Source of the DNA: Fomes fomentarius
Lineage: Eukaryota; Basidiomycota; Agaricomycetes; Polyporales; Polyporaceae
Assembly (NCBI GenBank): GCA_022606135.1
Contig: JABYQN010000004.1
Coordinates: forward strand, 744,001-808,000
Reading direction: 5' to 3'
Length of the DNA stretch: 64,000 nucleotides
The translations under genes were made by a program, and so were the position numbers. The notes under the pieces are model-generated. The model was given only the letters and a program-made list of their open reading frames with translations. It ran no database searches and was not told where the DNA came from. Shown here piece by piece: positions 11,918 through 24,458 of this stretch (position 1 is its first letter; the number at the start of each line of letters is the position of its first letter).

Positions 11918-13905
11918 TCATGGTCTCCCCCGCAATCTCCAGAACAACACCATAATGGCTAGCGCCCAATGCTCGAATTGGTCCTTCGACATGAACAGGA
12001 ATGCCTGCGTAATCACAGCCTTGATAAGTTGTGCGTTCATGCCCTATAGCATCCATTCAGTTAACACGAAGGAGAAGAGGCAGACTAAGAGCAAATGTAC
12101 CTGATACCAGCCACGGAAGCCATTCCGCTGCCACACTCGCGCAAGGACGGTGAGCGCACTAACGTGGTGGCCCGTCTTATGATGCGGCTTCTTATGCTTC
12201 GGTGGTGGAACGTGCTCTGCCTCTGCCTCCTCAGTATCTGCCGAGCGCGCCTGAATGCGGACCTTCGCCATGATGTATGGATACGTGACCTAGAACACAA
12301 GCATGCTAAGCATCCAATCCCAGGGGGTTGTACAGATCAGGGAACATACCACAGTGGCAAGTGCCTTGCTCAGCGCACCGACGGTGAACGCCATCCACGG
12401 ATTCAGCTTCGCGTTGTTGTTTGTCTCGCCCTTAGCCAGGAGCAATATGCTCTTCACGCGCTCGTACATGCCGTACGTGATCGCAGGATTCACGGTCAGC
12501 ACTAGACCAGGCTTCAAGCCCAGCCAGAGACCCGTCACGCCCTCCTCCGCGATAATTTCACGTGCGACCCCCAAGAACGAGTCGTCGTACTCGACGTCCT
12601 TCTCCGCCTCTGTCGAGCCGTTCTCGGGGTCGGCGATCTTCGCCTTGCCGTTGGGCTTTTCGAGCGACCGGCCGATTTGTTGGCGAGTCGCGATGACTGC
12701 CACGGGGATTGTGAAGATCTGCGCGAGCGCGCCTGCAGCCGCGCCAAGTATGAGCTCCGCTGCGGTGCTGAGTGGAGGTGCTGTCGTCCCAGAGGGTCGC
12801 TTTAGAGCGAGACGTTTGATGTATGATGTCCGCACGAACGAGTAGAAGAAGAAGTATGCGTACTCTGTCAATTCGTCAGTCATGAACAGATGCTGTTGGA
12901 GTGCATGATACACTCACGCATAGAAAACGTGTTGAGCATTGTGGCTAGGAACCCTCTGTAGTACCCCATGAAGCCTTCCTCACGCAGTATACTATCGAGA
13001 ACCGAAAGTATGTCAAGTTTGTCCTCGTCGGATGTGCCAGCGGTCGCGGCTTGTATCCGTGTTTTCACGCTGCATCGCCTGTCAGAACGCCACTGCGACT
13101 CTAGGATGAGGCTACATACGTATCGAGAGGGTATATGATGCTGTGGAGGTGATTCAAAGAGGTCAGTCATGATTGATCTAAAGTAGAGGAAGAGGTTCGC
13201 AGTGAAAGAAGAAGGCAACAAAGTCCGCCCGTATGCAGCACACGCGCGCACCACACTGCCTGTTGGATACGGCAGAGATGGAAGTAGGCTTTGAACTAAC
13301 AGAAGGGTGAGTAGGTAATGGCTTTCCGAAAGTCACGAACGCATGCCTGCACATCCCGAGGCTTCTGCGACGCTGCCGATGAGAAACATGACAAAGAAAG
13401 ATTCCGTATGCTTGCCGAATGTTTGGGGCCAATACGATGGACCTCCAGACCTGACAGAGGATTGAGACATGGGACCATCGCCATCCTTTACGAATACGCC
13501 AATCCGGCTTGTTTGACAAACTTGCGTGGGGGGTAGACAACTGTCACCTATAACCCTTCCCGGAGCAGCGATACAGCAAAATCGCAACAAACGCGGGGCA
13601 GAGGCATTTAGCAGCATGACTAGTATGCACAAAGTGGTATAGCAATGGTTCATAGCAAGCATTACGGCGTATGCCATATTTATGGTCATATCCCACCGCC
13701 AAAGCTGGGCGCAATAGCAACGCTAAGGCTGTCGGATACTCCACGAGATGCGAATAGGGGATTTGTGTACTGTCTTTGGACAGAGCACAACGTTTCGAGC
13801 ATGCATGACATACTATCGAAGAGATACGCACGCATTACTAAAACATCCTCCTAACGCGCCAGCGAGCGCATAGCCAAATGGCGTGAGTTGCGTTGGTTTC
13901 GGCAT
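11918..13905 (-). CDS. PMP47: Peroxisomal ATP/adenine nucleotide carrier, PMP47/ANT1 type (SLC25)
   Basis: Mitochondrial-carrier-fold protein of the peroxisomal branch, which brings ATP into peroxisomes for activation of fatty acids. The ATG at 13905 starts MPKPTQLTPFGYALAGALGG. An unusually long intron (13141-13831) separates it from the first carrier signature IIYPLDT|VKTRIQA. Next come LREEGFMGYYRGFLATMLNT, the helix pair AYFFFYSFVRTSYIK and AELILGAAAGALAQIFTIPV with ATRQQIG, IIAEEGVTGLWLGLKPGLVL, VNPAITYGMYERVKS, ALSKALATVVTYPYIMAKVR with IQAR, and VWQRNGFRGWYQGMNAQLIK up to the TGA at 11918. VNPAITYGMYERVKS and TYPYIMAKVRIQ are the usual fungal PMP47 sequences. It sits inside the array of four unknown paralogues. 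Confidence 0.88.
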
Positions 13906-14272
13906 GGCGGCGACGTGCAGAGAAGAGAGCCAAGGAGGGATGGGGAGAGGAGGACGAGGAGGACGATATATTACAAGATTGAGGTATGTACCCCGCGGGG
14001 TCGGGTCCGGGAGGAAGCAGGACCCGAAGCAGAGCCCGGCATACCGGGCCCGGTGAGCCAACAATCCCGTCTTCACATGTAATGCGACCTCGATAAGAGT
14101 CATGACGTAGTAGCCGGTTCTTTGACATATCACATATGAGGTGCTTTGTAGATCACACGTCTCTGGAAACACTACACGTCCAGTCAGGCTCAGAGCGTAT
14201 TCAACAGTCAATTAGTGGAGATTAGATTATTGAACTGTTACAGATGCAGCGACAGATGGTACAATGCAGCCC
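13906..14272. other. Intergenic between carrier gene and family member 4
   Basis: 367 bp, holding the carrier promoter and the 3' end of the next minus-strand gene. Nothing else recognised. Confidence 0.4.
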
Positions 14273-15671
14273 CTAGTCACTCCCCGAGTGTCCCGCAGGT
14301 TGAGCATCCCTCTTAATAACGCCAGTGGACAGAAAACTTTGAACCGCACTGCTGAATTGTACAGCCCGCTCGAACGCCGCAAGGCGTCGTCTCCAAGGAT
14401 CCTCTGCTTCCTCATCCCAGGGGAAGTGGAAACTTCTGGGAGTGGTCTTTCTGTACCTATTGCATCCGTCTGTCAGCAACGGCGGGATCCCATCGCGAGA
14501 CCGCAGGCAAATGCAAGTAACTCACTTGTTCCAGTTCCAGGTCCACTCCCACTTTTCGTTGTGCCGCGTCCACAGCGCGTACTTCGCCTCCCCCAGGCCG
14601 CGTCGACGCGTCAGGAACGAACTAGGTTTGCCCTGGTGGGTGATTAAATGGTTCACCACAGGCATACCGGTACCCCCCTCATGGTCATAGCTATCCACCA
14701 TCTGCACTGGCTCGACGATACGAAGCACGCGCATCACCATATGCTTGTGCGCATGCGCACCTCGGCTTGGTTCGAAACGGCATATGAGACGGCCCGCTAT
14801 GATGTATGTGTATAATCAGCATCTGGTTGGCAAGGGTAGAGGCACAGGGCCGACACGTACACTTGAACGGATAGTTGATGCGGGGGAACATGGAATTGAG
14901 CGGAGTAGGATAGATATTTTCCATGCCTACGAGGACGATACCGTTCGTAGGTTTGGACAAATCGAGGTAAAAGGGCTCCAAAGTCTCGAACACAAGTTGG
15001 TTCCATGGGCCGACTGAGTAATGCATACGCGGGGCTACCATCTCCTCGCACCGCGTCAAGAGATTGTTCGTCACAAAACGGTCCCGTAGCAAAATTTCCC
15101 GCAGAATGCTGTACCGGGGCGACTTTGCGATCGCGAGCAACGATATTTGCCACGGGGTACCGAATTCCGTCAAGAGGTCATTCCCTTTCGCGAATGCACG
15201 TGGGTCAGGAGTCTGCAAGAGGCGGAACCGCAGAGAGCTCGCCATAGGGATCCGTGGATGCCTGTGGAAGTAGAAGAAGCCACGCGTGTTGACCGGAAAC
15301 GGCTGGTGCGAGAGCACCCGATTGCGCCCTTCCATCCTCTCCCTCCTCCCGTACGTGATGTAGGCAGCGTTGGCAGAACTCAATGCCTCGGGGTCGTTTA
15401 ACCGGCCTGTCCTGGGATCGATGACGACCCCGCGGCCGTCTGACAAGTCGACGAAATCGTCGGCATGAAGCCAGTCGCGGTATAGGGTGCGAATATGTAC
15501 CGGTTTTTTTTGAAACTTATCCTGGTCGTAGATAGCTGGTTTTGTGCTAGGATGATCGTACTAATGGTACCATAAGCTCTGGGTGTCAACGTCACCATCG
15601 GTTTGAGGTGTGCAAGAGCGAACGGGGACTTACAATGGGGGTATGCGACTTGTGGATCCTCCTACAGCCAT
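14273..15671 (-). CDS. Tandem unknown family, member 4 (complete model)
   Basis: The most completely resolved paralogue. The ATG at 15671 opens a small exon (MAVGGSTSRIPP), joined in phase through a GTAAGT...CTAG intron to TKPAIYDQDKFQKKPVHIRT, LHADDFVDLSDG, FPVNTRGFFYFHRHPRIPMA then SSLRFRLLQTP, AKGNDLLTEFGTPWQISLLA and EPFYLDLSKPTNGIVLVG. After PFK an intron leads to SGRLICRFEPSRGAHAHKHM and VMRVLRIVEPVQMVD, and a further GTGAGT...ATAG intron to YRKTTPRSFHFPWDEEAEDP and the stop at 14273. Members 1-3 stop soon after the 'MR(C/V)(M/L)(R/K)I' block, whereas this copy carries an extra C-terminal exon. It is separated from the others by the carrier gene. Function unknown. Confidence 0.7.
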
Positions 15672-16404
15672 GTCCGAGCCTCGACACTCCAGTCCATAAG
15701 GAGGGCACTCTAGAAAAGCCTTGGGTCGATAGGTGCATCGTCTTTGTGCACGGTATCTGGAAGCTGTGCGTGACGCGTGAGGTACACCAGAGAACAGGTG
15801 CGCCGTCAATTGTGTAACGAGACGAAGCAGCTATGAGATGGTGCAAGAGAATTTGTGCAAGGAGAGGAGTGACCTGGGAGTGACAGAACAAACGAAGCAA
15901 AGCGCGCTCGGAGTTGACTTGCAGTAGTAGTGTCTGTCCGCGCCGTCGCCTTGTTCACACGCCTACCCACCAGACCCAACTCGATAAAACTTCGCAGCGT
16001 CGTCATTATCAGTTCGCTCTTGTTATCATGTCATGGTGCTCGTCTCTTGCTTGTTATTTCCTGCATCAGAGCTGAATGCAGAAGACTAGTACTACTGGCA
16101 TTTTGAAGCATTAGGAGAACAAGCCCAACTCCTTCAATGGATGGCCACATGTTATAAAGTCAACTCGCTGGAGCACATGCTGATAAGGAATGAATCTGCG
16201 GCCGGATTCTTTGATTCCTTGGCCCTTAGGCTTGAGACTACTAAGTACTATGCATGCCACATTGCTCCCACCCTCTCAGGCGTCATGGGGAACTCTTCGT
16301 GCCTGAAGCTCTACTGCTCTTTGATTCGAAAGCTACACGGTGTCCCATCATCTCTATCCTGACATACGACTCTAATACTCTGTGCCTACACTGCTGGACC
16401 TCAG
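15672..16404. other. Divergent promoter region
   Basis: 733 bp between the start of family member 4 (minus) and the arrestin-like gene (plus). No convincing ORF is present. Confidence 0.45.
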
Positions 16405-18820
16405 ATGACGGCAAGAGACGAGTTCCGCGCTGAAGGCACCCCACCTCCGCCGCCGCCGGAATTCGAAGGAGAGCCGGCGCTCCCAGGCTATAGCGCGCGA
16501 CAAGAGTTCACAGAACAGGAGTACTCACTTGAGGATGGAAAGGGACGGCCTTGGATGTGGTTGAAGGTGAAAAGCCGGTCGAGGGGGGACAAACAGTTGC
16601 CGCTTTTCTACGACCGCGATACCATCTCCGGTCACATCAAGGTCGACTTCGATAAAGCTGTTATGGTGAAGGCGGTCACGATATCTGTGAGTGTATACGT
16701 CTCAAGTCCGTCAAAGGGTTCGTGTCTCGTCCCCAAATACTCTAGGGCTACGATGAACCTTCGCTCATTAATGAGGGTCATAACAAACTGCGTAGCCATA
16801 TGGCACCTATATGAACATTTCTTGTTCTGCATGGAGTCATGAGCGTTGAATGGGCCAAGGACTAACATCACTTGAAATGATAGGTATTGGCCGGAGTCAC
16901 CGCTGTCGGACAAGATGAGGTCAAGTTCCTTGAGATCAGGAACGAGCTCTGGAACGCGGGGAGCTCATCTTCCAAACCCTCTGGGAAGCAATCGTGGCCA
17001 TATAAGATCAAGCTTCCAGCAGAAGCCACTGTTATCGAACGAGGTAAGAAGCAGCAACAGACGGAGGAGACATTCCCTCTTCCGCCGAGCTTTTCCGAGC
17101 GGGCGAGCCCCGCGTACATCGACTATCGACTCGTCGTCACCGTGAAGAGGAGTTCTTTCCGGGTGAACAAAACGTACGTACTGCGCTGCGACTCTCTGAC
17201 GCCCAGTATCAACTGTCCGTGTGCCGCCTGCAGGTTCACGACGACGTTTGGGTATACGCCGCGCACCCTGGCTGAACCTCCGTCCGCTCTGCGCCAACTC
17301 GCCTATCGCGAAGGTAGCCCGCTTGTCGGACCACAGGGAGACCCTGAAGGCTGGAAAATCTTGGCCCCGGTGAAGGTTGTGGGGGTGGTGTTTGACACTC
17401 GCAAGGTCGAACTGGAATGCACAGTGCGTCTTCACTCGCCCTCGCCTGACTACGGCTATGCCGCGACTTACCGCCGTTGTATGGAAAGCTTGCAGTAGCC
17501 GTTCCTGTAAGCCTCCGAACATCCATTCATCGTTCAGTCCCTGACATCTTGGCCATGAAAATATCTCATCCCACCCCTCTTTGCCCATGCCCAGCTCACG
17601 TATGCACTCGGCAGCCCAATACCAATCGTGCTAACGCTCAAGAGCGACGACGAGCAAGCTCTGGACCTCCTATCGACCCCGTCCGCAGTTCGTCTCAATC
17701 TCTTGCGTACCCGTCTCGTGGGCTCGCATGCGACCTCTGGCGACGTCGAGAGCGGCCGCAGCAACAACTCCTTCACGAACAATGCAGGCGGTGCGTTCTT
17801 CTGGCCCTCCGATGAGGGCGCTCCGGAGTCTGGCACCCGTGTATTGCAGGGCGAGCTCGAGGTGAAGAGATCGCTCAGGCCCGGGTTCGTCTTCCCGCGG
17901 TTCTCAGTGCAGGTGAGTAACGAGTTGGCGTGCGACCCTAGAAGATGCACAGCCCATCCTCTAGTGCTATCGTAATCCATTATATTTGTCCGCCGCCCTG
18001 CGCCCCGACACTGACATTCACTGTTAATCATATGCATTGCTTTCCTACCCTGTGGTGCCCCTGACGACGTATCACATCCAACATCGCTCTCCGCATCTTA
18101 CGCTTACTGTGTCATCCCGATCCCGCATTACGTCCGCCGGCCGCTCGTACTCTGAATTGGCTCGTGCGAAACCCGACCCCGACCCCGACCCGACTCCGAC
18201 ATCCGTTGTGGCCACAACATGTTCTCAATCAACCACGCTATGCATCCTACAACTGTGGCGTAACAACACCATCGCACATCGTGCGGTACCATCATGTGCT
18301 AACACCGACTGGCCCCTTGCAGTACGTCCTGGCGCTGTCGCAGTTCGAGGCGCCCGGCTTTGCACCTGCCTCGAAGGAGCCGCTCGTCCACCTGCCGGTC
18401 ACGATAGCATCTTCGAATGCAGCGGGTGTCGTGCCAAGGTCGTATGCACCTCCGGGGTACGTGGAGAGGCACGAGGGAGACTACATGACCACGATGGGCT
18501 ATCTCGAGAACGGGAACCAGAGGTGCGTGTCTTGGCCTCATGCGTCTGTGTCTTAAGATCTCTCTGCGTCCGCTCGCAGTTCTGTTCCTGCTTGCGAACC
18601 CGAGCCCCAAGCAAGGGGCTCTGCGGGTTCCTTGACCTTGACCTTGTCTTGTGGCTTGCCACGGCACGAGAGTGGGGCTTACTGCGGAGATCGTGTCAAT
18701 ATGTCGGCTTCTGGGGCGAAAGAAGAGCAGCTAACTGGGGATACCGAACAGGTTCCTGCACCATCACGGGTTTGGCTGAGCGAGGTGTGGTGTTCTCCAA
18801 AAGGGCAGGCAGTTACATGA
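16405..18820 (+). CDS. Arrestin-fold protein
   Basis: Fungal arrestin-like proteins are mostly adaptors that bring ubiquitin ligases to plasma-membrane transporters. The ATG at 16405 leads to a Pro-rich start and the first beta-sandwich (FYDRDTISGHIKVDFDKAVM then VKAVTIS). After an intron come VLAGVTAVGQDEVKFLEIRN, WPYKIKLPAEATVIERGK, SPAYIDYRLVVTVKRSSFRV, FTTTFGYTPRTLAEPPSALR and VVGVVFDTRKVELECT. The arrestin-C-like part is LTYALGSPIPIVLTLKSDDE, VRLNLLRTRLVG, LRPGFVFPRFSVQ and YVLALSQFEAPGF. The last exon ends at 18820 after CSPKGQAVT. No PY motif (PPxY) was seen in the part read, so ligase binding is unproven. The intron before YVLAL is about 400 nt and carries GACCCC repeats. Confidence 0.7.
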
Positions 18821-21800
18821 CATATCTTGTATTCGTTGTGCACGGTCGGACATACTACTACTAGGGATCTGTGTGGAGCAACTGCGAGCGGTGCTCGAGT
18901 TGCTTATCCACAATCGGCGTAATGTATCTATAGTTGGGTACGCAGTGGTAGCTTGTGACGTGTGCGGTATGCTTCCGCGAGTATGCTTCACCCCCCATGG
19001 CAAACGGAACTGTTCTGCACGCGCTAGGGGTTGCGCCGTTGAAGTCATCTTGGCCTGGCTTGGGGTATCCTGCGACGCCACACATAGACCCTCGATGGTG
19101 GCGGCCGCCGCGGAACCTGATGAAGACAAGAATCCTGTCGGGATCTCGGCTTGCAGACCACGGACATAGAACGTTGTCTGACTGCAGGAGCAATATATAT
19201 AGCTGTTATGATGTATGTATTCTAAGATAACCTATTACGCGCCGATACTATACAGCATGTACGCTACGGAGTACTGATAATATTAGTAGTGTGACATACA
19301 TGGTCACTAGGGAAGAGAATCGGATTAGCGCAAGGAAGTGTGCGTGCTGGCGCGCACGGGGTAGGATCGAGGGAGTCAGCTACTGCTACAGGGCACACGC
19401 ATGGAGACGCGGCAATAGAGATGGTGTAGGGTGGTGGTGGGTGGGAGATCCGGTCCATATCCAGGGAGAGGCGAGATAATGAGACTAATAGCGAGAGCAG
19501 AACGAAAGTTTTGGAACAACAAATGCACAGAGAGAGAACAGAGTCGATGGGGAAGAGAGGATTAGGTTGGGACCTGAGGTCGCGGGGCGAGAGTCGAGAA
19601 GCGGGAAGCGGGAAGACAAGATATTAGAGCGCGCCGGCGCAGACGCAAATAACAGCCGAGGTACGATTGGACGGGTGGTGCAAGGTGGCGGGTGTCGCAT
19701 CGACTTCAGTCGACAGGAGGCCGCGTGAGAACGCCGGACGGAGTTCAACCTCTATTCTGGGCGGCACTGTATGTCGTCGATAAAATGGGAGCATGTTCAG
19801 CATAAGTGGCGGACAAGCTGCGGTCAGGCGGCCAGTGGGCGCGGCCGCTTCAGACGGAATGCGACTCACACAGGCACGTACGCACAAGCGAGCCCACGAC
19901 GATTGCAGTTCGCGCAGATCGGACGACCATCGCATTTGAGCTTGCGACCTATTCAGAAAAGGGTAGGGAGGTGCGAGTCAGCACGGAAGCCGTCAGAGCC
20001 GGTGCGCGCGGTTACACGCGCGAGGGATAGGAAGGAAAGGCGACATACCGCGACAGAACGTGCAGGCCATCGGAGTACGGCGCGGGGTGCGCGGAGTGTA
20101 AGACTCGGTGTCGGAGTCGTCCGCACGAGTGGCGTTGTGCTGCTGATACTGAAAACACGCGCAGGTCAGCTTGAAGACACTGCAACGGTATGCTCTACGC
20201 GACGTACCCTGGGATCCATAAGTAAAGTGTGGATATTAGGGCGAGTTGCGGGAATCGCTAGGGCTCGTGTGGTAGTATAGGTGACAAGTGCCACAAGTTA
20301 TTAAAGTGTGGCCTCAAGCCGCAAGAAAGAGTCAAAGAGCTTGCGCGGGTGGTCTGAGAGAGGTTGAGGTGATGAGCGGGGACGTGACCTAAGCCGTTGC
20401 TTTATAGCAGACCGCAATCATCAAAGCAATATTCGGTACGCCAATGAGGCAGAGCGCCGGACCCATCGAATTGAGGGTATCTGGATCGGGGATCGGGCAA
20501 TGGAATAGGCGTGGCTCTGGGTCAGGGTCAAGCGTCAGCCGTGTACCGTGGAGACTCTGGGCTGGGACGAGCGAGGGCACGGTAGCCTCGGACGCGTTTC
20601 AGGACGACGACGACAACCAATTACGACCAGACAGGCCTCCAGAGCCGTCTCGTCGGCTGTCGCAGTGCCCATCCGTGACTGTTTCCGCCCATCTGCACTC
20701 CCGCGCGCCCACAAAGCCGGCTGGCAAAGCGGTTTCCAGGCTTGTATAGCACGGATCCATACGCATGCGCACAACCATACTTCAAGCTCAAGCTCAAGCT
20801 TGGATCTTACCTACATACGCGCCTAATGACTAGATTGACTCTTGAGTGCTAGCACCCTCGCGGTCTCGCCGGTCGCGGTGACAGGACGCCAGTTCCGACA
20901 AGATAGGTACGCCCAAACATGATTAGCACATAGCCTTCCGGAGGCTTATTGCGAGATGAACAGTCGGATTGCTGAATCGAGTCACCGCAATCCCGCGCAT
21001 ATATCCCCGCATACTCTCGTCTGGATCGGACGCTGACGAGAAACGGGTAGGCTCAAGCCTCAAGGCCTCCAGGCTCGCAGTTTCGCAGAAAGCCAGTACT
21101 GTCCATGACAGCATGACAAACGGCGCGCAGCAACTAGGGCTGCGCGCATCACGCTCTCTGTTCAGGGCCATGTTCGAGAGAGAGCGGCTGCCGGGGCAGA
21201 AAAGGGTGGCAGGGCAGAAGAGACGTACGACGAGCAGTACCTGTACGGTCCGTTGATGAGGGACAAAATGTATGTTGGAAATGCACCAACACCAACACGT
21301 CATCGGTCGGAGGCGTTCGCGTCGCTGGGTCTGAAGGAAGCTAAGAGGGTCAGTAAGCGACGGTTGTACGGGTGCATTCTTTTGGAGGGTGCTAGTCGTT
21401 ACCAGCAGCAAGGTAAAGCCGCCGAAACGCTGCCCTCGCCCCGCTGGTCGGGGCGCGCCGAAGGATGTTAGTGCGACGTTGTCGGGAATGGCGGCGTCCG
21501 GGTGGCCTGATCTCATCGCTCATGCCGGTCGCGGTGGCATCGTGAAACAGCAAAGAAAGCAAGGCTGAGCCAAAAGAGGGAAAGTCGGATCTGCAGTTTT
21601 GACTTGAGATTGAGATAGTGTGGACATGATGGGATGCGACAAGCGGTACCCACGTGCGAGACTCTGCGACAAAGGCCCGGCCGAGCTCTCTGACGGCGAC
21701 TCTCGCGGGACCCTCTCCCTCTCCTCGGCCGAACTCGATAATCCCTCAATTCCAGCCTCTCCATGCCCATCCCTCGCGTCCCTTACTGCCCCTCCTCACC

Positions 21801-22706
21801 GGCCACGTGGTCTGTCGCCTCTCGGCATCCGTACACGCTAAGTTCGCACATCCTCTCGCCAGTCTCGCCACTTAACCGACCTGTTTCAACCCAAAAACGG
21901 TCATCGCTCCGGGCCAGTGGATGACCCGCCTCTGAGAAGCTCTCGATACAATGCTGGATGATCTCGCGGCGCCATCGGGGAGTCACTAGTCAGTACGTAC
22001 ATCTATCTACTCACGACTGACATCATCGCCGCATCGTGGTGTCGTGTCCTTACCTCGGTGGCAGTCTACCAACCGTTGCTCCTCTCTTCTCGAGCTGATA
22101 TGTGGTCCAGACATCGCGCTGTGCTTTTTTGCACGCCGACATCTGCCGACAGCCGCACGCTGCTAATTCCCGCACGCTAAGTAACATCAGGGGGCTTCCC
22201 TTCAAAGCCCAGATTTGAATTTTCCTCTCCAAATGCATTGAGCGGGCAAACACAATCGCCTCGGGATGCCCTACCTGATGAGTCAAACAAGGGTCGGCGA
22301 CGGCGACCTGATGCTACTGAATATTGCGCCCTGATGTGAGCTGCCCCAAGCCTGGATCCCCGTGCCAGCCTGGGACGTAGTAACTGGACAACTGAACTGG
22401 TATTACGGTCGACAGCGGGAAACGGGCCGAGACGTTTTTTGTCAATTCTCATCATCCGAGGATCTGGAAGTACGCGGAGGGCAACGGGAAAAGGGTAAGC
22501 AACAGTTAACGTTGCTGGTTCGATCCAGACCGCGGGACCATCTCAATTCGTTTTCGGTAGCACATGGAAGCGTGTGCTGCATAGGCGAGTTGTGTTCTAT
22601 GAAGAACATATGTACTTAGGAACAGGAAGTCTAAAATCATATCACTTCGTGCAGATCACTCAGTACTTACGGGATTCCTTGATTTCAACAGAATTCTTCG
22701 CAAACA

Positions 22707-22739
22707 TGATCGTGCTGGCAACTGTCCTCAGCACGATCA
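22707..22739. repeat. Perfect 11 bp inverted repeat
   Basis: TGATCGTGCTG at 22707-22717 pairs with CAGCACGATCA at 22729-22739 around an 11-base loop, with no mismatches. It lies in the gene-poor stretch. It could be an RNA hairpin or a dyad site for a DNA-binding dimer. Confidence 0.7.
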
Positions 22740-23651
22740 ACTTTCGACTTGTGTCTTGAGCCTCAGACCTCAAGCTTCAAGACTTGCACAGACCTGCACG
22801 AGCATGATACATATGTGGATTGGATACAGGAGGGACGAACGAGCAGCGTTTTGCTTTGCGAGGATCGCGGGAGGATCAATACTAGTGCCGATGCTGACTG
22901 TCACAGCTGACGTGCTGAGCTTGTGCCTACGTACATCGATCGACTACGCTGCGACTTGCCGGCTTGCACCCTGTTGCCCAGCTGTCGGCGCTCACCAATC
23001 ACTCTCAGGGCCCATCACGACACGCCTACACAACCTGAGTCTGCAAGGGAATACGAATGCTTTAGATCCTCACTCCGCCGCCGGCTTACGGCCCGCGCCG
23101 TAGTATGGAAGTTGAGAACATCAAGCCATGGCCAAGGCAATCTGACAGGATCATTACGAAAGAGCTGGGAAGGAACACAGACACATCGCGAATAAGCTCA
23201 CTCCGGTGGCGAAGGTACAATGGTCATCGTGCGACGCTTCTCATCGAGCTGCGCGCTGGGGTCTGTGGTGGTGTGTACCTGTATGCAGCCAGAGAGCTGG
23301 ATATTGAGAGTCAATGCGACGTGAGAAGGTGTGACACATGCGCACCGCACTGCAGTGAGGTAAGGGGCACCGCCGCACGAGCGATCGCGCGCAGAAGTAT
23401 CGTTAGGCTTCTGCTCGTTATCGGCCTTCGCTGAACACGGGTCGTTGTGGCTAGCGGTCCGGAGCACCATCCATGCGCCATGCTGACGATGTGACCAGGA
23501 CGGGAAATGCCTGCGCGATAAATTGGTGGGGCAAACGTGTTCAGAAAGAAGGGTCACCGTGTCGTACCAACCTCGACTGAATTGTGATCGTCGGTCGTAC
23601 AGCGCAGATGCTCGTCGGATCTCATCTGTGCGCTCCGGGTCGGATGTAGGG

Positions 23652-23683
23652 CCACCACCGTCGGTAGGCCACTATCGGTGGTG
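23652..23683. repeat. 9 bp perfect inverted repeat
   Basis: CCACCACCG at 23652-23660 pairs with CGGTGGTGG at about 23675-23683 around a 14-15 base loop. The right arm continues as a GGT triplet run, so low complexity may explain part of it. Confidence 0.6.
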
Positions 23684-24410
23684 GTGGTGCTGGGAAGTCT
23701 GGTGTGAGTAGGGATGGCCTTCGACGCCATGAGTCGGAGAAAGAATGGCTACGGGCCGTCCCTGCCAACCTGCCAGTTAGCGTTTGTCGTAGCCAGATAT
23801 GTCCCCGCAAAGCAGCGGAGCACAGCCTATACGGAACCGAACACGCGCCATGCGTGCCACGAACGAGGGTCCTATCATGGTGCCCTCAAGGGGACACTTA
23901 TGCCTACGCACGGATATCCTGCGACCGGACACAGAGCGTGCAAATACAAGCCAGCCGCTCAGACCAGCGCGAACGGCGGTAAATAGGAACTGGTAATTCT
24001 GACGGCGTCAGCCCTGCTATTGACAGCCTGCGAGCCACAATAAAGGACGTCCCAGCCCAGGTCCGGCACACGATCCTACGCACACGCCGAAGCGTGACAC
24101 CGTGCGGCCTACGCTGCCTCTCGCCCTCGTGTCGCAGGCACCCGGCGCATGCTGGCAATGTAGCGGTGAGCTTGAGTTGTGCGTTGAGGACGAACACTGG
24201 AGTCCATTGCGGGTTGATCATGACGTCGCGGATGCGCCCACAGTTGCACACAACGCCACACACTAGCCACTGCAAGACAAGACTGGCATGGCGCAGCGGC
24301 GGTACAGCGGGCGGGCAGAGAGATAGGCCGGCGAATCCCTTTCCGGTGTTTCAGATGAACCGCGGGGGAGTGATGTAGGGTGTAGGCGGACGATCCAAGG
24401 CAACATCCAT

Positions 24411-24458
24411 GGCGACCCGGGTACTGCTAGAGCGGGTCGCCGGTCCTCGTCGAGGACC
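24411..24458. repeat. Two abutting perfect hairpins
   Basis: GGCGACCCG (24411-24419) pairs with CGGGTCGCC (24433-24441) over a 13-base loop. The very next base starts GGTCCTCG (24442-24449), which pairs with CGAGGACC (24451-24458) across a single base. Both stems are perfect and GC rich. They form either a two-hairpin RNA or clustered CGG/CCG dyads of the kind bound by fungal binuclear zinc-cluster factors. Confidence 0.7.

Noticed and set aside
19771..20280. 169-codon plus-strand ORF in the gene-poor stretch
   Set aside because: Dominated by Arg, Ser, Thr and Val without structure or homology; fits chance.
20923..21516. 197-codon ORF in the gene-poor stretch
   Set aside because: Rich in Ser, Arg and Cys with no motif or splice partner; fits chance in GC-rich DNA.
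22517..22535. GGTTCGATCC resembling a tRNA B box
   Set aside because: No A box at the right distance and the T stem leaves a loop of the wrong size.
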